7,440 nt of DNA from Deltaproteobacteria bacterium (lineage in GTDB: Bacteria > Desulfobacterota > Syntrophia > Syntrophales > UBA5619), in assembly GCA_026388345.1 (NCBI GenBank), contig JAPLJY010000309.1, forward strand, positions 1 to 7,440, written 5' to 3'. The notes beneath the pieces are model-generated. The model searched no databases. It saw nothing but the letters and a program-made list of their open reading frames with translations, and was not told where the DNA came from. Position 1 is the stretch's first letter; each line of letters opens with the position of its first letter. The translations under genes were made by a program, and so were the position numbers. Of the stretch, positions 5,600-7,440 are shown piece after piece.

Positions 5600-6427
5600 A
5601 TGAAGGCGTTCCGGGGGCGGCCGTCCATTTACAACCAAAGAGATGCGGACACCAGGCGTGCGGATTTGGAGATCCGAGGGGTTTCCCTGCGTTTCGGCGG
5701 GGTAATGGCCCTTGGCGACATCCATCTCGCCGTCCGGACGGGTGAACTGTTCGCGATTATCGGTCCCAACGGCGCCGGAAAGACCAGCCTGCTCAATTGC
5801 ATCACGGGATTCTACCGTCCGCAGCAGGGAAGTATTCTGTTCAACGGCGTGGATATCACCCATTTGCCTCCGCACGAACTTGTCCGGGTCGGGATTGGGC
5901 GCACGTTTCAGAATATCGAGCTCTTTCCGGGAATGACGGTTCTGTCCAACCTCTTTCTTGCCCGCCACACGCACTGTCGTTACGGTCTTGGTCCGGCCTG
6001 TCTCTTTCTGCCGTCGGTCCGTCGGGAAGAGATGCGCCATCGGCGAATCCTGGAAGAGATCATTGACTTTCTGGAAATCCAGTCGGTCCGTAACAAGCCG
6101 GTCGGCGCTCTGCCCTATGGGATGATGAAGCGGGTGGAACTGGGACGCGCCCTAGCCCTCGAACCGGCCCTCCTCGTATTGGACGAACCTTTTGCAGGCA
6201 TGAATCTCGAAGAGAAGGAGGACATGGTCCGTTTTCTGCTCCAGATGAACCGGGACTGGGGACAGACGATGATCCTCGTCGAACATGACATGTCGATCGT
6301 CATGAGCATTGCCCGGCGGATCGCCGTGCTGAATTTCGGTGAAAAGCTGACGGAAGGCACGCCGGATGAAATCATCCGTCATCCGGAAGTGATCAAGGCC
6401 TATCTCGGGGATGAGGATACGGTGTGA
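5600..6427 (+). CDS. livG: LivG-type ABC transporter ATP-binding protein
   Basis: This 275-residue cytoplasmic ATPase should power uptake of the ligand bound by the preceding protein. It shows Walker A GPNGAGKT (55-62), Q-loop Q104 in RTFQNIELF, Walker B LLVLDEP (191-197) and the switch His229 in VEHDM. The C-terminal GTPDEIIRHPEVIKAYLGDE (253-272) is characteristic of the LivG/LivF branch, and the roughly 25-residue insert after Q104 fits LivG better than LivF. The ABC signature appears as LPYGMMKRVELGRAL (171-185), with Met-Met where LivG proteins usually have Gln residues. The first 22 residues precede the conserved core and are poorly supported. The ribosome site before the ATG at 5600 is weak (GGAAAC), so the exact start is uncertain. 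It follows the binding-protein gene by 56 nt with no terminator and overlaps the next gene by 4 nt, so co-transcription is likely. Partner permeases and LivF are not in the window. Confidence 0.88.
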   Translation: MKAFRGRPSIYNQRDADTRRADLEIRGVSLRFGGVMALGDIHLAVRTGELFAIIGPNGAGKTSLLNCITGFYRPQQGSILFNGVDITHLPPHELVRVGIGRTFQNIELFPGMTVLSNLFLARHTHCRYGLGPACLFLPSVRREEMRHRRILEEIIDFLEIQSVRNKPVGALPYGMMKRVELGRALALEPALLVLDEPFAGMNLEEKEDMVRFLLQMNRDWGQTMILVEHDMSIVMSIARRIAVLNFGEKLTEGTPDEIIRHPEVIKAYLGDEDTV

Positions 6428-7440
6428 GAGGGAAGGGGTTTCCTTTGGAAAGTGACGAGCACATCATATCCTTTGCGGGAACGCTGCCGCAGCTCCTCGC
6501 GTCGCAAGCGGCGCGTTTCGGCGACACCCATGCAGCGATCCGGGAAAAAGCCTACGGTATCTGGAAGACCCATACCTGGGATGATTATCTTCGATATGTA
6601 AAACATGCCGGTCTGGGGCTTATCGCCCTCGGCTTCCGGCGAGGGGAGACGGCCGGACTCATTACCGGCAACCAGCCGGAATGGCTTTTTTCAGAACTGG
6701 GAACACAGGCCGTCGGCGGGATCACCTTGAACCTCTTCACATCGGCCGTCGCCGACGAGTTGTCCACATCCCTGAAACGAATCCGGGCGTCTTTCGTCTT
6801 TGCCCAGGACCAGGAACAGGTCGATAAGATGATCGCCGTCCGCGACAGGCTCGGCCATGTCCGGAACGTGATCTACATCGATCCGACGGGCATGGGTTCC
6901 TATCGGGATGATCCTTGGATCATTTCCTTCTGGGATCTGCTCATCAAGGGCGAAACGCTGGATCATGAGCAACCCGATCTTTTTGAGCTTGAATTGAGGC
7001 GGGGGAGACCCGAGGAAACGGCACTGATGATCCAGACCTCCGGGACGACGGGCCTGCCGAAGATGGCCAGACTGGCGCACCGTAATTTGACGGCAATGGG
7101 GGAGAGCTGGGTCCGGGCGATCAATATCCGGCCCGGGGAGAACTGGATTTCCATGTCTCCTCCCGCCTGGATTGTCGATCAGATGTGGGGCCTCGGCGTG
7201 GCGCTTCTCGGCGGGATGACGATGAACTTTCCGGAAATGCCGGAGACGGTACAGGAGGATTTCCGGGAAATCGGCCCCGCGCGGATCATCACCGCCTCCC
7301 GATTCTGGGAGGATCTGGCTTCCCGGATCAGGGTCCGGATGGCGGATGCCGGATGGATCAAGCGGCGGCTGTTCGCGGAGGCCGAACGCGTGGGCCGTTT
7401 GGTGGTCTCCCGTCAGATCCGGAAGGAGCCGGTGCCTTTG
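6424..7440 (+). CDS. AMP-forming acyl-CoA synthetase (long-chain type), N-terminal half
   Basis: The first 339 codons of an ANL-superfamily ligase, which adenylates a carboxylic acid with ATP and transfers it to coenzyme A. The frame is open to the window end; full-length long-chain members are about 600 residues or more. The ATP-binding P-loop is clear as QTSGTTGLPKMA, with T205-K213 forming TSGTTGLPK. The N-terminal LPQLLASQAARFGD and the segment GIWKTHTWDDY resemble the FAA1-like acyl-CoA synthetases often found inside branched-chain-type ABC operons. Following the P-loop, SPPAWIVDQMWGL occupies the position of the PLAH motif, with Trp where many fatty acyl-CoA synthetases have His. The GTG at 6424 overlaps the livG stop as GTGA and has GAGGA 6 nt upstream, indicating translational coupling. 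An alternative TTG start at 6445, with GGAAGGGG before it, would shorten the protein by seven residues. Substrate chain length or aromaticity cannot be decided here. Confidence 0.85.
   Translation, partial: MRGKGFPLESDEHIISFAGTLPQLLASQAARFGDTHAAIREKAYGIWKTHTWDDYLRYVKHAGLGLIALGFRRGETAGLITGNQPEWLFSELGTQAVGGITLNLFTSAVADELSTSLKRIRASFVFAQDQEQVDKMIAVRDRLGHVRNVIYIDPTGMGSYRDDPWIISFWDLLIKGETLDHEQPDLFELELRRGRPEETALMIQTSGTTGLPKMARLAHRNLTAMGESWVRAINIRPGENWISMSPPAWIVDQMWGLGVALLGGMTMNFPEMPETVQEDFREIGPARIITASRFWEDLASRIRVRMADAGWIKRRLFAEAERVGRLVVSRQIRKEPVPL

Noticed and set aside
5504..6040. Minus-strand frame of 178 codons across the binding-protein end and livG
   Set aside because: Antisense to two recognised genes, with no domain or ribosome site recognised.
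1..7440. CRISPR arrays, insertion sequences, tRNA/rRNA genes, prophage or toxin-antitoxin modules
   Set aside because: No regularly spaced repeats, transposase-like proteins, terminal inverted repeats or tRNA-like cloverleafs were seen on either strand.

Overview
The window looks like chromosomal DNA of a Gram-negative, moderately GC-rich bacterium. The gene content fits a deltaproteobacterium in the broad sense (Desulfobacterota), possibly of the Syntrophus/Smithella type. That placement is inference from three things: a type IV pilus two-component pair next to comEC, a sigma-54 activator with GSFTGA instead of GAFTGA, and a branched-chain-type ABC transporter operon carrying an acyl-CoA synthetase. 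No rRNA or marker gene confirms it.

Left part (1-4072): a DNA-uptake and type IV pilus control block. The 5' portion of comEC (DNA-uptake channel) runs leftward off the window from an ATG at 672. It is divergent from pilS (983-2686, membrane histidine kinase) and pilR (2705-4072, NtrC-family sigma-54 activator), which form a two-gene operon. The 310-base divergent region holds a near-consensus sigma-70 promoter for comEC, a tandem 14-bp repeat with an overlapping dyad abutting its -35 box, and a weaker candidate promoter for pilS.

Middle (4073-4343): a short, dense regulatory segment. Overlapping sigma-70-like and sigma-54-like promoter candidates precede a 30-codon Phe/Gly-rich small ORF with a good Shine-Dalgarno sequence. 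Two hairpin-plus-U-tract terminators follow, and their arms can be swapped to form an antiterminator. The segment ends at the Shine-Dalgarno sequence of the transporter binding protein. It looks like an attenuator or a riboswitch-like leader and is the least explained part of the window.

Right part (4344-7440, continuing off the end): an uptake operon made of a secreted ligand-binding protein, a LivG-type ATPase, and the first ~340 codons of an AMP-forming acyl-CoA synthetase that overlaps the ATPase gene by 4 nt. The order suggests that a carboxylic acid (fatty, branched or aromatic), rather than an amino acid, may be imported and immediately activated to its CoA thioester. Permease genes are not in the window and would be expected downstream.
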